Assembly: GCA_947462335.1 (NCBI GenBank)
Contig: OX381706.1
Span: 18,266,784 to 18,330,783, forward strand
Source of the DNA: Harmothoe impar
Lineage: Eukaryota; Annelida; Polychaeta; Phyllodocida; Polynoidae
Length of the DNA: 64,000 nucleotides
Reading direction: 5' to 3'
Shown here one piece after another: positions 42,136 through 53,479 of this stretch (the stretch's first letter is position 1; each line of letters starts with the position of its first letter). A model generated the notes under the pieces. That model had not been told where the DNA came from. It did not search any database and was given only the letters and a program-made list of their open reading frames with translations. Both the position numbers and the translations under genes were made by a program.

Positions 42136-42367
42136 CTGGGGAGTGAGGGAAAGAAGTGCAACTATTAATCAAATTAGTCATTTTGTAAGAAAAAAAACTA
42201 TAGCAAACAGAAAAGATTTAATCTCTCATTAACCAGATATGTGCTAACATCTAGAAACAAATATTCAGGCATGAATAGACCGTAAACATACTATACTATA
42301 CTGGGTATACACTGTTTAGGGGGCATGCACGACAGTCGGAGATGCCACAAGGTTATATCAAACCAAT

Positions 42368-42451
42368 TTAAAGGCGCACTGAACCCACAACGAAACGTCA
42401 TTTGCGTACAAAACTCGGCAGGGTTAGGTCCTCAACTCAGTGCGCCTTTAA
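42368..42451. mobile_element. Miniature element, first of a tandem pair
   Basis: Ends TTAAAGGCGCACTGA and TCAGTGCGCCTTTAA; 84 bp. Confidence 0.8.
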
Positions 42452-42454
42452 TCC

Positions 42455-42533
42455 TTTAAAGGCACACTGAACCCACGACTTCATTTGCGTACAAAACTCG
42501 GCAGGGTTAGGTCCTCAACTCAGTGCGCCTTTA
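42455..42533. mobile_element. Miniature element, second of a tandem pair
   Basis: Same unit as 42368-42451, four bases further on, with AAACG lost before TCATTTGCGT and one change in the left end. Confidence 0.8.
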
Positions 42534-42535
42534 AG

Positions 42536-42733
42536 GTCCGCATAGTGATTTGATACTACATGTATAAATGCCCTGTGTCATCGTGATGCATTCATGCAGC
42601 GCTGGCGCGTAACTCACCAGTGCTACATCAAAGCATCAGGTAGTCCCATTGAGTATGGTGAGTAGACTCGCCCCCACTGTATTCATCTATCATGACATTC
42701 ACCATAAAATATTAATGCTCTTCAAAGGCTCTC
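42536..42733. mobile_element. Family A element, degraded
   Basis: GGTCCGCATAGTGATTTGAT start, GCAGCGCTGGCGCGTAACTC hairpin, and ATTAATGCTCTTCAAAGGCT end. Confidence 0.6.
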
Positions 42734-43899
42734 ACACTTTCCATCCCCTATCTAGGTTGCCATGGCGACTGAATCATAAACTTAGTTATCATTCATTTAA
42801 GGCAATTTCATATTAAGCATATCTCTAGGGGAATGTGGTTGGCATATGAATAGCATTGCGTGGACCATTGCAAAGTGTATGTGTGTTGTAGGACAAATCC
42901 ATGATGTTGGCTCTCTACTTTCCCTTCTCTTATCCTGTAATCTGTTTTCCCTTCCCATATTTCCCGTAATCTGTTTTCCCTTCCCATATCTATAATCTAC
43001 TCTCTCTCCCTTTATCCTATAATCTCCCAGTGCCCATTCACACAACCATCAACTATTTTCGATATCTCCACCATTGTCACCTGAACTGATACCAGAATCT
43101 CTATTAGTATTTGCACTTGTACGTGTACAATCACAGAAATCCAGTAGCTTATCATATAGCCAGTCTCCGTGAAAACGTATTCGCCATGCAGGACATTCGG
43201 TCCTGTAGATCCTTATTTTGCAGGACCGGCTTAATCTTTGCAGGCCCAGAGACCTAAGGGTGTTTTTCATCTTGTATAAGGGAAGAATTTACATTGAATG
43301 AGTACATCGTTCTTGAATATTCTTATTGAAAGATCATAATATGTACAATTTTGAGTTATTTTATTCAAAATGTTTATGTAAAATGTTTTTTTTCTCTAGA
43401 AACCTTGATAATGGTCCGATTTACAAGCCGTAAAAACTGGCATGTCGCCAGAGATCCAGCCAGTCATCTGGACCAGCAATAGCACAAGTTCAGCCGGTCC
43501 AGCACCGCTTTAGCTGGCTATAGCCGGTGTCCGGCACGTTTTCATGGAGACTGATAGCTGGTATATCAGGGTTCCCATTATTTTTCAGTCTTAATTTTAA
43601 CTGACATTTAACTGACAAAATATCACAGCAGTCCAATTCTACAGCAGTCAATCAGACTATATGTTTATATATTCTACTGTGAGGGCATGGTTCTTCTCAG
43701 CACTATAGTGCTATATCTATTCAAATATTCAGCATTATAATACTGTATATGTATCTATTGAGATATTCAGTATTTTCAACACTTGGCACCCCATAAATTC
43801 AAGATAGCCACCATACATCGAATGCTATGATGCTTTAAATGTAATCTCATAATTATGGCAATTGTTCATCATATCAATAAATCTTAATCTTTTTGATTT

Positions 43900-44155
43900 T
43901 GATTTGTTTTCTCGGCAAATTGGCCGTTTTGGGGAGATTTCACATTTTGCACTTTTTTCTCGCCAAATTGGCTGTTTATGGAAATTTCATTTTCTTGCGC
44001 TTTTGAACTTTTTCTCGACAAATTGGCCATTTAAAGGGAAAATTTCACTATTTTGTAATTTTGAACTTTTTTCTCGCCAAATTGACATTTTTAAGGGAAA
44101 TTTCACATCTTTTTTTTTTTTTTTTTTGCGATTTTGAACTTTTTTTCTCATCAAT
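43900..44155 (+). repeat. Diverged copy of the TTTCTCGCCAAAT repeat
   Basis: About four units of TTTTCTCGCCAAATTG, GGCATTT and GGAAATTTCAC with many substitutions. Confidence 0.75.
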
Positions 44156-44286
44156 TCCAAATACCGGACCAACCCCTCATGCCTCCCAGAGCTAGTACAC
44201 GTCAGCAACTAACACGGGATGGGTGGGCGGCCTTACATCGTCATGTCTCTAGATACCGGACCAACCCCTCATGCCTCCCAGCGCTA

Positions 44287-44395
44287 CCTTAAAACCTCAC
44301 GTATAAGATTAACTCGCATATAAGCCGCATGCCGACTTTGGCCTGGTCCTATAAGCCGCAGAGGGCCTCTGAATTACAGTACCAGAAGTGTAAGT
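44287..44395. mobile_element. Family B miniature element, left part only
   Basis: Starts CCTTAAAACCTCACGTATAA with internal ATAAGCCGCATGCCGACTTT. The right end is missing. Confidence 0.6.
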
Positions 44396-46020
44396 TGGGT
44401 ATTGACAAAATCCCTGAAAAAAATACTCAATTACCCTAAGACCACTATTTTGAGTGTATATTTAGATGGGGGAGAGATGGTTGAATTCCCTATTTTCAGG
44501 GAAATCCCTGACCACTTATACCTCTGCATTTACCCTTAACTATGAGCCCCAGATAGGGTCAGTCGTCTTTGTGACCCTGTGTGCCCCTCCCCCCCTCCCC
44601 GGTAACCCCCAAGCTGGCCCCAACTCGCGCTTGGACAAGTCCGAGCGACATCGCTGGTATTTAGGAGGCCATGACCGCATCACTTCCCCCGTATATTGGG
44701 GGGGATTCGAACGCGGTACCCATCTGCACTTTTAATACAACAGCACCAAGCGCACAGGAACTATTTTAACCAGCAACCTTTGGTGCCAGCTATGACGCTC
44801 GGGAAACGAGGTCGAGGTGGTGCGAGCTTGCGGTAACCCCTACTCTCGCTAAACTGCCCAGGCACGTGCTGACCTTCTACCTGGTCAACATATTATATCA
44901 TCCTAGTCTACATACCTGTGCCCTCACCACTGTCTGTGACCCTTAGGGAGTGATCATTAACAACGGGGGGTGGGGTGGGGGGTTCTCGTGTACTAGGCTC
45001 GCGCTAGCCATTCGCCAATTCGCCAGGGACGATAAGAAAATAGGTTTGGCGAGAATTATATGAAAAACACACCTAATTTTCGCCAGATAGTGCACATCTG
45101 CCGAAAATAAAACAAGATTAAACAAGACCTGGGCATGCCATATACATGTACCATTGGAAAGAGGACGTTTTGGGGATACAAGCAGTAACGTTTCCTTGAT
45201 AATATACAGATTCTAATTCACACTTTAGATCAATAGAACATTTTGAGGGGGTTCCCTAGATCAGTAAATGCCTAGGAAATTTATAGAGTATTAACACACG
45301 GGGTTATCTTTGATATTGAACTTTATTCCCCAGTGAAACGAATAAAAGATTTCGCATGAAATATCTCTATATCTTGCACTCACATTTCGTTTACTGGTAT
45401 TCCATTTAGTCAGGCACTCCCTGTCACACATTCTCTATGATTTCTGGTTTATACGTTTTCATAGATGTAAATTACTAATCTCTCCCTTATTTGGTTTTCT
45501 ATATATTTCATTGCGTAAATACACTAGCTCTCTCATTTATTTTCCTGTCTAGGCCTACAGAACAGGTTCGGGCGCAATTCTATAATACTATAAAGATACA
45601 ATCAATACGCCCTCCCAGAATAACCGTTACCCGTTCACTATTATAGACTCGATATAGACATATTTGGTATCAAATTAAAGAGCTCTGAGTTTGATTCGCG
45701 CACAACCCACAGGTTACACGCAAGAATTTACGGTAAAACATTAAGCGACGTACCTATCATAAATACCCGTATTAAGTCCAACTTCTTGGAAAACCAACTG
45801 TAATATATTCCAGGAAATCTGTTCACCTGTCACCTCTTATCATTATCATGACCGATTATCCATATTGTAGGATATCGTAATGCTACCTAATTTGGTCTTT
45901 ACTCCCAGACAAGAGAAGGGTAGGTGGAATTTTACTGGAGCACAAAGGATTTTCCAATCCCCCTTCCCCTTGAGAGGGGTCGGGAAAGAAATTCCTCACC
46001 CCTCCCCCTTCTGAACTATA

Positions 46021-46458
46021 CTGTAAATTCCCACATATAAACCGCGGGTTATACGCGATCCAAACATTTAGTGCGGATTGTTGAATACATGTATTTGAAA
46101 GCCTAGGTGCGGGCAATATGAAGGTATTAGAAGTATAATGCAGCACTAAAATAGCTATTTCCAGACTTCAGGTGGGGTTATAAGCTTCTCCAAAGACGGA
46201 GTGTGGCTTATACGCGAGATGCTGGTAGGGTAGACTGACCTAAAGGTAACCACGTACCATGAGATGTCCACTTTAATTTTGTAGTCATTTATGTATGGTA
46301 TTGTCTTTATTTGTCCTTTGCTGGAAAGAGTATCACTTAAAGTGTACTATGATACACAAAAACAGGAATACCATACATAAATAACTACAAAATTAAGGTG
46401 GATATCTCATGGCACGTGGTTACCTTAAGGTCAGTCTACCTAATGCGGGAATTTACAG
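46021..46458. mobile_element. Family C miniature element with nested hairpin element
   Basis: Ends CTGTAAATTCCCACATATA and GCGGGAATTTACAG, flanked by TA. The first ~200 bp have the usual GCGGGTTATACGCG and GCGGGCAATATG strings; the last 210 bp before the right end are a separate hairpin element. Confidence 0.8.
46229..46440. mobile_element. Hairpin miniature element nested in family C
   Basis: Two ~75-bp inverted arms (about 46229-46305 and 46365-46440) beginning GGTAGACTGACCT and covering AAGGTAACCACGT and ATGTATGGTATT. About 60 bp of loop lie between. The arms differ at only a few positions. Confidence 0.85.
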
Positions 46459-47012
46459 TAGTAAAACATGTGTAGTTTCTTTTACTAAAAGGGATGACTA
46501 GAGGGGTCAACATTCCTTCAGCCACTCCCACGTCATGTCTTACTTCTTTTGTTTAATAAGGCTTGCACATGTGCATAGTGGTTTATCGTTATGTCCCCGG
46601 GGGCACGAGACCCTCCAAAGAAATAGGATGAAACACCGGTAGGAATGTTTGAGTGCGGGGGGGGGGGGGGGGGGGGGGTAAGATAGGATAATTAAAATAT
46701 AAAAATTGACTGAAAAATTGGCTAAAATACGAATATAGGATAAAGTATCCATGCCTATAGTCTAGTATAGGACCTACAGTCCTTGTTTGACACTACTAGT
46801 GCTTGTAGTTCCATTAAGGCTCAGTAGAGCCCTGATGCTTGATGTTAACCCCCCCCCCCCCGCCTGCTATGACAGACATACATCATGTCAAAGGCCTGCC
46901 CATGTCCTACTTTGCCCATGTAGTGTGGGATGTAAAAGAACCGATACCTGTGTAACAGTGTAGGGGCCTCATAGATTCGCTCACCATCACCTCCTTTAAC
47001 CACAGCTGTTAA

Positions 47013-47259
47013 CCCTTTAAGGACGTCATGTCGCTAAAAGACGACGTTTGTCGCATGATGCACCAATGCAGCCCTGGCAAGTAACTCGCTGGTGCTGCAT
47101 TGGTGCCTCATGCTGACCCTTCTTCGGAGGTGTCTCAACCCAGCAGGGTCGGCAAGACACTTAAATGCAGCACTGGTGAGTTACTCGGCAGGGGCTGCAT
47201 TCATGCATCATAATCACCAAGGGTATGATGCATTAATGCACTATTCCGTCATTAAACGG
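47013..47259. mobile_element. Family A element, full length
   Basis: 247 bp directly flanked by TTAA on both sides (47009-47012 and 47260-47263). Both hairpin modules are kept: one around GCAAGTAACTCGCTGG with CAATGCAGC arms, one around GGTGAGTTACTC with the CTGCATTCATGCATCAT arm. Confidence 0.87.
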
Positions 47260-47852
47260 TTAATCAGGGCATAAAGAAAGACCCAACAACCAACCAACAA
47301 ACTAGTGCCGCGCTGTCACCAGTAAGCATCCCATAACATAACATACCGAGACCAATGCAGCAGACATGCTGTAGGTATTAACGGCTGCAGTTTTCTTATC
47401 CCTGAGTTTACGTATTTAGAGCACTCATGTGGCCCTCATAGGCAAGTGCCCTTGAGATAAGATTATAAATGCCTATTATATCTCAAACGAGATAAACATG
47501 AAACGCGATCCCAACTATAATCACCGGTATTGTCACAACTTCAAGTTTCTTGGAAAATATTCTTTATCATATTCCAGGAAAAGCGTCCACCCTTGTCAAT
47601 TCTTATCCTGAACATGTCTAAGATTTTCAATAATGTAGGTGGTCTGACATTCCGGGGTTAGGTCGTGGTATTTCTTTTAATAATAGGGATAGGCCGGGGG
47701 GTCGGGGAGGGTGAAAAAATGTGAGTAAAAAGATCCACTAACGGATTCAACCGCCCTGTAGTGAAAGATTTACTTATATCTCCAGAGCCACAAAATGACT
47801 AAATTTTTTGGTTTAAATAAGTCCGTCTGTCTGTTTATATCGGAGCATGGTA

Positions 47853-48080
47853 CCCTAAAACCTCGCGTACTAGCCTAACTCGCGTATAAGCCGCACATAG
47901 ACTTTAGACCGATGCTATAAGCCACACTGGCGATCTGATTATGGTGACTTTAGTACTGTACTACAGTAGCTAAAACTTGCGTATAAGCCGCACCCCGACT
48001 CTGGGCAGATCCTATAAGCCACACTGGCGATCTGACTTGCATAGGCCTACTAGCCGTGGCTTATACGCAAGGTTTTACGG
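47853..48080. mobile_element. Family B miniature element
   Basis: Ends CCTAAAACCTCGCGTA and ACGCAAGGTTTTACGG with TA on each side. The interior holds three copies of a GCGTATAAGCCGCAC-like string. Confidence 0.85.
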
Positions 48081-48651
48081 TAGTGCCAAATCTCGGCTGA
48101 GTAAGATGATCGTCACACGGTGGTCCCGTGACCAATGCATCAATGACCCTATCAGGACAAAGACAGAGCCAGACTAACTTAGCTGTCGCTCATCGGTATA
48201 TCCAAATATCTTTGAGGCTGATACGATCGATCAATGGGTGAATAGCATAATATATAGGACTACTATCCATTTGCAACTATCCTAATTACAATCGGAACAT
48301 TTTAAACACATTTTCATTATTGTTCCTATTCAGGTAGCCATCAGATCGCTCTGTCCAGTGGCAGTCTCAATTCTCATTTCATTGAAAGAATTAATTAATT
48401 TTAGAATTAATTCATTTTAGTTTCTTGAAATAATTAAATTGTTGTTCCTCACAATGACTAGTGGCCAGGTGATCAGGACAAGGAGGATATCAAACAGGGT
48501 GTCAATGTATATTGTCCATAAATGGGAACTGACAGTTGTTTAACTTAGACAACAATCTCCAGAGTACCCAGTGAGAATAAATGGGTTTGAGTATCATAGG
48601 TTGCAACCTTTATCTCTGCTGAAGTGTCAGGTGGCTACTCCATTAACATGG

Positions 48652-48805
48652 TGATTTAATGCACTACGTCCTTTGTTGTTATCATACATGAGGGCTGCAT
48701 CATGCAGACCCTGCTTGGTTGATACACTCGCATGGTGGCTTAAGGCACGGTTTATGTAGGTTTACTAGGTCTGCATTTCTGCATCATGGGGACCAAGGAC
48801 ATAGC
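48652..48805. mobile_element. Family A fragment
   Basis: GGTGATTTAATGCACTACGTC then CAGACCCTGCTTGGTTGATA and GCATTTCTGCATCATGGG; weak. Confidence 0.45.
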
Positions 48806-48837
48806 TCATCAAACCCCCCTGCCTTCTATTAGGGTTC

Positions 48838-49130
48838 AAGTTGGTATCCCAAACAATTTGAACCCCTTGAAGGGGGGGGGGGGGACCAAAAAAATGTGGA
48901 CCCCTCTTGAGGGGGGTGGGACCAAAATATTTGCACCCCTTTTTAGTGAAAAAGTCTGCATGTTACTATAGATCAAAGGGGTCGGCCGCGCTCAATTTCA
49001 ACTTGCCTGAGGGGGGGGGGGGACCAAAAAATGTCGACCCTCCAGGGGGGGGGGGGGACCAAAATTAGTTTGACTCGCTCACCCGAAAATCCACCGACCC
49101 TCCCTGTTGTTAGAAAATGACCACTCCCTA
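48838..49130. repeat. Second copy of the GACCAAAAAAATTT repeat
   Basis: Colinear with 5214-5538 over its whole length, including GTTACTATAGATCAAAGGGG and the edge TGACCACTCCCTAA, which resembles a family F end. Confidence 0.68.
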
Positions 49131-49952
49131 ATGTTTTTATCGATAGGAATGAGCTACTGGGCCTGCAGGGGTGGGGGTATCTTGTAAACACTGCACACAG
49201 CTGCCACCTTGTGGATTATAAGAGAGGTATACTAATTGCCCTATTTATGACTCAGCAGTGAAATTTATTTGGACTCCTGTGTGGGGATTTTTGTATAGAA
49301 ATACAGAGATTTAATACTTTCACATATATGTCTTACAACATCACCATGCTTATCCCCATGCTAGAAGTGGAAATGAACCGTGGTTACCGCAACCGTTGGG
49401 ATACTAACTTTTATATCCCCAAATAGTATTTAACTACTGACTATACGGTGCAAAACACGACAAAAGGGACAACACACTACACATTCATACATCGACTTTG
49501 ACACACACACAACTATCATTAAATACCATAAAAAAATGCAGATATAAAAGGGGTGGGTTCTAACTATACATAAGATCACATATAAATTATTACCAATATA
49601 AATTATTGCATCATGAAAACACCTACCCTGGCCTGTGACATGGGAAAAAATAGATATCATTTTCAGTGCCGATATGTGCGTTAATGGTAGGTAAAGTGCT
49701 ACGGTTGGTCTGCATGATAAATGTTGTCGCGTTTTGCAGCAGCAAGATTTATGAGCATTAGACACTGTTTTACAATACCTCTTTTCTACATGTTGATGAA
49801 ATACAAAACAGATCTAACTGCGATTTCATTGTGCCGGGGTAGGAGAACCGCTAATTCAATGGGCCAGCTGTTGAGCTATTGTCTGTGCAAGGTGACTACA
49901 GATGTATGGCACTTTAACAAAAAAGGTTTTTGAGTCCGGGAGGTAAACTTAC

Positions 49953-50053
49953 CCAAGTTATGGCCCATAGCGTAAAGTAGACAGAGTCCAAACAATGCTT
50001 CATAGTCGTTTTCTGAACACTCCAGTGCACTGAAGACTGCCTCAAGGTAAGGT
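49953..50053 (-). CDS. CLEC16A: CLEC16A exon
   Basis: 101 nt. It encodes RPYLEAV followed by ALFGLCLLYAMGHN, matching RPFLDMV and ALFVLCLLYAMSHN of the vertebrate protein. The first base completes an Arg codon split by the upstream intron. The acceptor is CCTTTCCAG, the donor GTAAGT, and the exit phase is 1. The next intron is 7.8 kb and full of repeats. Confidence 0.94.
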
Positions 50054-50082
50054 CTGGAAAGGACCCAACAGTTTTATGTTAA

Positions 50083-50206
50083 CCCTTTAATGGCAGCATC
50101 ATGCTTTAGTGTGATATACCATATTGGCAGCATTATGTATGAATACTCGGTAATATATAGCATTTGTGTATCATGCCGGCCCTTCAGGATTGATACACTA
50201 CCGCAG
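50083..50206. mobile_element. Family A element, left half
   Basis: TTAA then CCCTTTAATGGCAGCATCAT; GCCGGCCCTTCAGGATTGAT is the centre. No right end. Confidence 0.6.
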
Positions 50207-50564
50207 AAGCAGCGATGAATGAAGCTATGAAAGGTCAATTGCTTCTTTAGATATTTGTTTGAATTAAATGTAATGCGCACTGCAAAAAGTACATAATAGT
50301 AATTGACCTTTTATATCAATAAGCGTCCCTCCCTCTCTACTTTCTGGGAAATTTTCAGACTAGAAATAAACAAAGTTTTTACGATTTCTTGAAATCAATT
50401 GTGTGCGAGGTGACCGATTAAATCATTAACTTTAATAGTATTACAGGAAATATAAACTAAAATAATTGAAACTCATTCGGTCTGACATCCATTTAGGCCA
50501 TAGGTAGGGACATTTGAGCGCTGGAAAAGATGAGTATATGATTAAAGCTTGAATTGCTTGTTAA

Positions 50565-50775
50565 CTCTTTAAGAGCCGCATAGTGCTTCAATACATTAGC
50601 TATTTTTCATCACCAAGGCTGCATTCAAGCATCATGCCGATGTTAAAGGGTTGATGCATTCCCGCACGATGCTTGATTGTGCACAGCTCTGACAAGTCAC
50701 TCGCCAGGGCTGCATTCATGCACCATAACACCCAAGAGAATAACACATTTAAGCACTATGCGGTCCTTCAAGGGT
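50565..50775. mobile_element. Family A element
   Basis: Preceded by TTAA (50561-50564); starts CTCTTTAAGAGCCGCATAGT and ends GCGGTCCTTCAAGGG. It ends 40 bp 3' of a CLEC16A exon's donor. Confidence 0.75.
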
Positions 50776-50815
50776 AAAAAAAGAATCCTGTTACAATGAG
50801 TTGTGGCTAATTCAC

Positions 50816-50957
50816 CTGTTCTTGAGGGAGAACTCGGCTTGCTGCTGTTCTATGGTGGCACCACCTTGCAGTAACTTCTCCTCGTCGGTCGAGTTCTGAC
50901 CAGGACTCACCATCCCACGCGACTCGGTCTCACCACCTCCTTCAGATTCTTCTGTTT
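50816..50957 (-). CDS. CLEC16A: CLEC16A exon, low-conservation linker
   Basis: 142 nt, phase 1 in and phase 2 out. Most of it is a Glu/Gln-rich linker; the short NSTDEEK motif aligns with the NTTDEEK of vertebrate CLEC16A. The acceptor is CATTTTCCAG and the donor GTGAAT. The call rests on this motif, on frame continuity with both neighbours and on good splice sites. Confidence 0.85.
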
Positions 50958-51238
50958 CTGGAAAATGGAAAAAAAACACACTTTTTTATACAAGAATACA
51001 TAATCATTTTTATTCAGTGTAAAATATGGTACTGCTTTAAAATGACAAATGCCAAAATAAAGTCGAATTGTTATGAAAGACAAGAAATGAAAGTACATTT
51101 TAATAGGTTGTGTCTACCAATAAAACTTATTTTTCTTTACTGTTAAAAATATTTTGTTATTACATTAGCATTCAGCCTATGCGACTGAATTGCATATCTA
51201 AGCGAAAGTTAACTGTTAAACCAAAAAGGGGGAAAATC

Positions 51239-51393
51239 AGGGATGAAAGTGACCAATCTCGAAAACTTGAAATTTTCAAATAGACAGAAGGAACCCCTGG
51301 GTAGAAATTCTCTATAGCTAAGTACAGATCTTCGTGAGTTAGAAAAAGACTTGGCACCAAGGAAAGACTTGAAGACTTTCATCTCTGACCATT
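51239..51393. mobile_element. Family H miniature element
   Basis: Ends TCAGGGATGAAAGTGACCAA and GACTTTCATCTCTGA; interior has CTAAGTACAGATCTT. Confidence 0.72.
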
Positions 51394-51424
51394 AACTGCT
51401 TGTTGACCATGACTACTACAAGTC

Positions 51425-51911
51425 CAGTGTTGCCACCGGTCTTTCATGAAAATAAAGTATCAGCGCTACCAAAATAAAGTATAAATCCAGCTCAAATAAA
51501 GTATAAATAAAGTATAATCACAGTCCCTGAAAACTTTTATTTCTATAAAATCTAACATGTGCGTTCCTTTTTTGGCAACTTTTTAGAATTCAGTAGTAGG
51601 GGAGGGGATGGAAACTGGATTGCTTTTAGCGCGTTTTAGCGGGGGGGAAAATTGCTTCCCTTGAAAGATGAAAATTACATCCATGCTTTTTCTGGCATCC
51701 ATGCTTGTACGCCAAAAGAAAAACCATTCAACTTTTATTGAAAATAAAGTATAAAATCCTGTAATTTGTGGCAGATTCCTCCACTTTTCTTGAAAATAAA
51801 GTATAAATAATGTGTTTCATCTAAATAAAGTATAAATAAAGTATAAATTTGGAAAAGTGCTGAAATAAAGTATTTACTTTTTTTTTTTTAAAGTATCAAG
51901 TGGCAACACTG
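51425..51911. mobile_element. Miniature element with CAGTGTTGCCAC ends
   Basis: 487 bp, inverted ends CAGTGTTGCCAC. The interior repeats AATAAAGTATAAAT about ten times on the + strand. On the gene strand this reads as TTTATACTTTATT, so it does not give CLEC16A poly(A) signals. It ends 12 nt from the exon 51924-52152 donor. Confidence 0.8.
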
Positions 51912-51923
51912 AAAGTCCCATAC

Positions 51924-52152
51924 CTAGCTTCCCTTGTCGACTCTTGCCTTCTGTGGAGCCTGAAGCTTCCCCTGTCTCCTGTTCTTCAGAAGAAACTTCT
52001 TTCCCCGACGGCGGGGGCGAACCCCCGGACTCCTCTGCATTCCTGAAATTGGGTCTCTTGACCGGTTTGCCAGGGCTCCGATTACTTTCTAGCGTCTTCG
52101 CCAAAGATTCAGGAGGCTTCATGAATCCACGTAACCGGCTTTTCTTGCCCTG
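51924..52152 (-). CDS. CLEC16A: CLEC16A exon, charged linker
   Basis: 229 nt. It starts with the conserved KKSRLRGFMKPPESLAKTLE (vertebrate proteins have a related IRCFIKPTETLERSLE stretch) and KRPNFRNA, then passes into an acidic Ser/Glu/Pro-rich linker where conservation fades, as in the vertebrate protein. The acceptor is TTATGCAG; the donor GTATGG leaves a phase-1 junction. A transposon ends only 12 nt downstream of this donor (see 51425-51911). Confidence 0.9.
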
Positions 52153-52209
52153 CTGCATAAGAAGATAGTCCATTGTTACACGCGGCACATTCAAGCTCAA
52201 ACATAGACA

Positions 52210-52401
52210 CCGTAAATTCTTACATATAAGCCTAACTCGCATATTAGCTGCATCTCCAACTTTGACGTGCCTAACAGGGAGTCTGAAATTTTTTATTCAA
52301 AACTCTTGCATAAGCCGCAACTTATATAGGCGTGTTTAGTATCAAATGAAAGCTGAATCTGATATGAGTACAAGCTGCAATTTCTACGCGAGTATTTACG
52401 G
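52210..52401. mobile_element. Family C miniature element, degraded
   Basis: Ends CCGTAAATTCTTACATATAA and ACGCGAGTATTTACGG; interior has GCCGCAACTTATATAGGCG. It lies 58 bp upstream of a CLEC16A acceptor on the gene strand. Confidence 0.75.
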
Positions 52402-52779
52402 CATATGAAATCTTCAATTTTACATGATGCATCAAGGAAGATGTAATCGGTATAAATTAATCATGGGTTAGGTGCTAGTTTGCAAGTCAATTTTTATTTT
52501 TCAGCTGCACAATGTATTTGTGGTCATAAATATATATAAATGGGTGTGTAAGGCTCTAAATCCAACTGATACTTTTAAATGCATTAAATATAGAAAAAAA
52601 CATGGGCAGAATAGGTCAGGGGACCCGTCTTTGTTTAACAGAAATGGATCCCCTGACTTTAACTTCATGTCTACTCTCTGCAACCAAGAAAAATGAAGAA
52701 AATATACCCCACAAAATACTCCTGGGCAGCCTAATAAAATTATAGCAGCACATAAATGGTCAATAACATAGCAGCTTAC

Positions 52780-52947
52780 CACTTGCGGGGAGTCAGAGGT
52801 GTCCGGAGTGTCGCCCATGCACACTTGGATGTCACCATTAAAGATGATGTCAGCGAGTTGTCGGACGAGCGGTGTATGGGAGATGATGAGGAACACTTGG
52901 GACAACAGGAACAGCGACACAACCGAACTCACATGCGGCCGGTCGTC
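52780..52947 (-). CDS. CLEC16A: CLEC16A exon
   Basis: 168 nt, exactly 56 codons, phase 0 at both ends. It encodes LFLLSQVFLII and then HTPLV-QLAD-I-NGD, colinear with CLEC16A. The acceptor is CCCATCCAG and the donor is GTAAGC. The last 15 or so residues are Asp/Ser/Thr-rich and look less constrained. Confidence 0.93.
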
Positions 52948-53100
52948 CTGGATGGGCAACAACATCACATCAATGTCAGGTGAAGAAGCGAGTGTATTTT
53001 AGTTTTAAATAGACTAGTGAATGGTCAATTTTTAACCACAGAAGGGGGGTCGTGTGGATTTATTTTGTGATTTACGACATTTATTGGTTTATTTAGTTAA

Positions 53101-53234
53101 CTCTTTAGGGAAAGCATGATGCATCTCGTGACTTGCCAGGGCTGCATTCAAGGATCATGCCAACCCTAAGGGGTTGAGACGCTAATGAAGGGTCGGCATG
53201 TCAACTGTTAGCGACATGCCGTCCATAAAGAGGT
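53101..53234. mobile_element. Family A element, shortened
   Basis: TTAA then CTCTTTAGGGAAAGCATGAT; one hairpin is missing. Ends GCGACATGCCGTCCATAAAG. Confidence 0.65.
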
Positions 53235-53289
53235 AATATACTATTTGTCACTTCCCATACATAGCGGTTGTAATGTTAATTAAACCTAC

Positions 53290-53479
53290 CGTGCGGGCTG
53301 AGAATTTGCGACGCTTGGTGAGAGAGTATACATAGAGTGGGATAAGAAGCCGGTTGAGGAGGTGGTCGGTCAGGACTTCGTTGAGAGCGTCAATGTTAAG
53401 ACATAGGATGTCGTTAAGGTAATGTAAATGGTCCAGGTGTTCGGCTACCAGGTCGGCCAGGCGATCTCTACTGTTGTGG
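53290..53479 (-). CDS. CLEC16A: CLEC16A exon
   Basis: 190 nt. The translation contains LVAEHLDHLHYLNDIL and VLTDHLLNRL followed by LPLYVYSL-like IPLYVYSL, which is one of the most conserved stretches of CLEC16A. The acceptor is CCCTATAG and the donor GTAGGT. One nucleotide completes the split codon (GA|C, Asp) left by the preceding exon, then 63 whole codons follow, so the next junction is phase 0. Confidence 0.94.

Larger units (their letters stand above)
42136..49952. other. 7.8-kb CLEC16A intron
   Basis: Apart from the listed repeats, 42740-43860, 44400-46020, 46460-47010, 47260-47850, 48085-48650 and 49135-49950 show no gene or bounded element. A possible tRNA-like box lies near 44705. 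Confidence 0.8.

Noticed and set aside
51425..51911. Cluster of AATAAA poly(A) signals for CLEC16A
   Set aside because: The AATAAA words are on the plus strand, opposite to the gene, and lie inside a transposon with coding exons further downstream.
52501..52968. 155-codon minus-strand frame
   Set aside because: Only 52780-52947 is a CLEC16A exon; the remainder reads through the donor into intron sequence.
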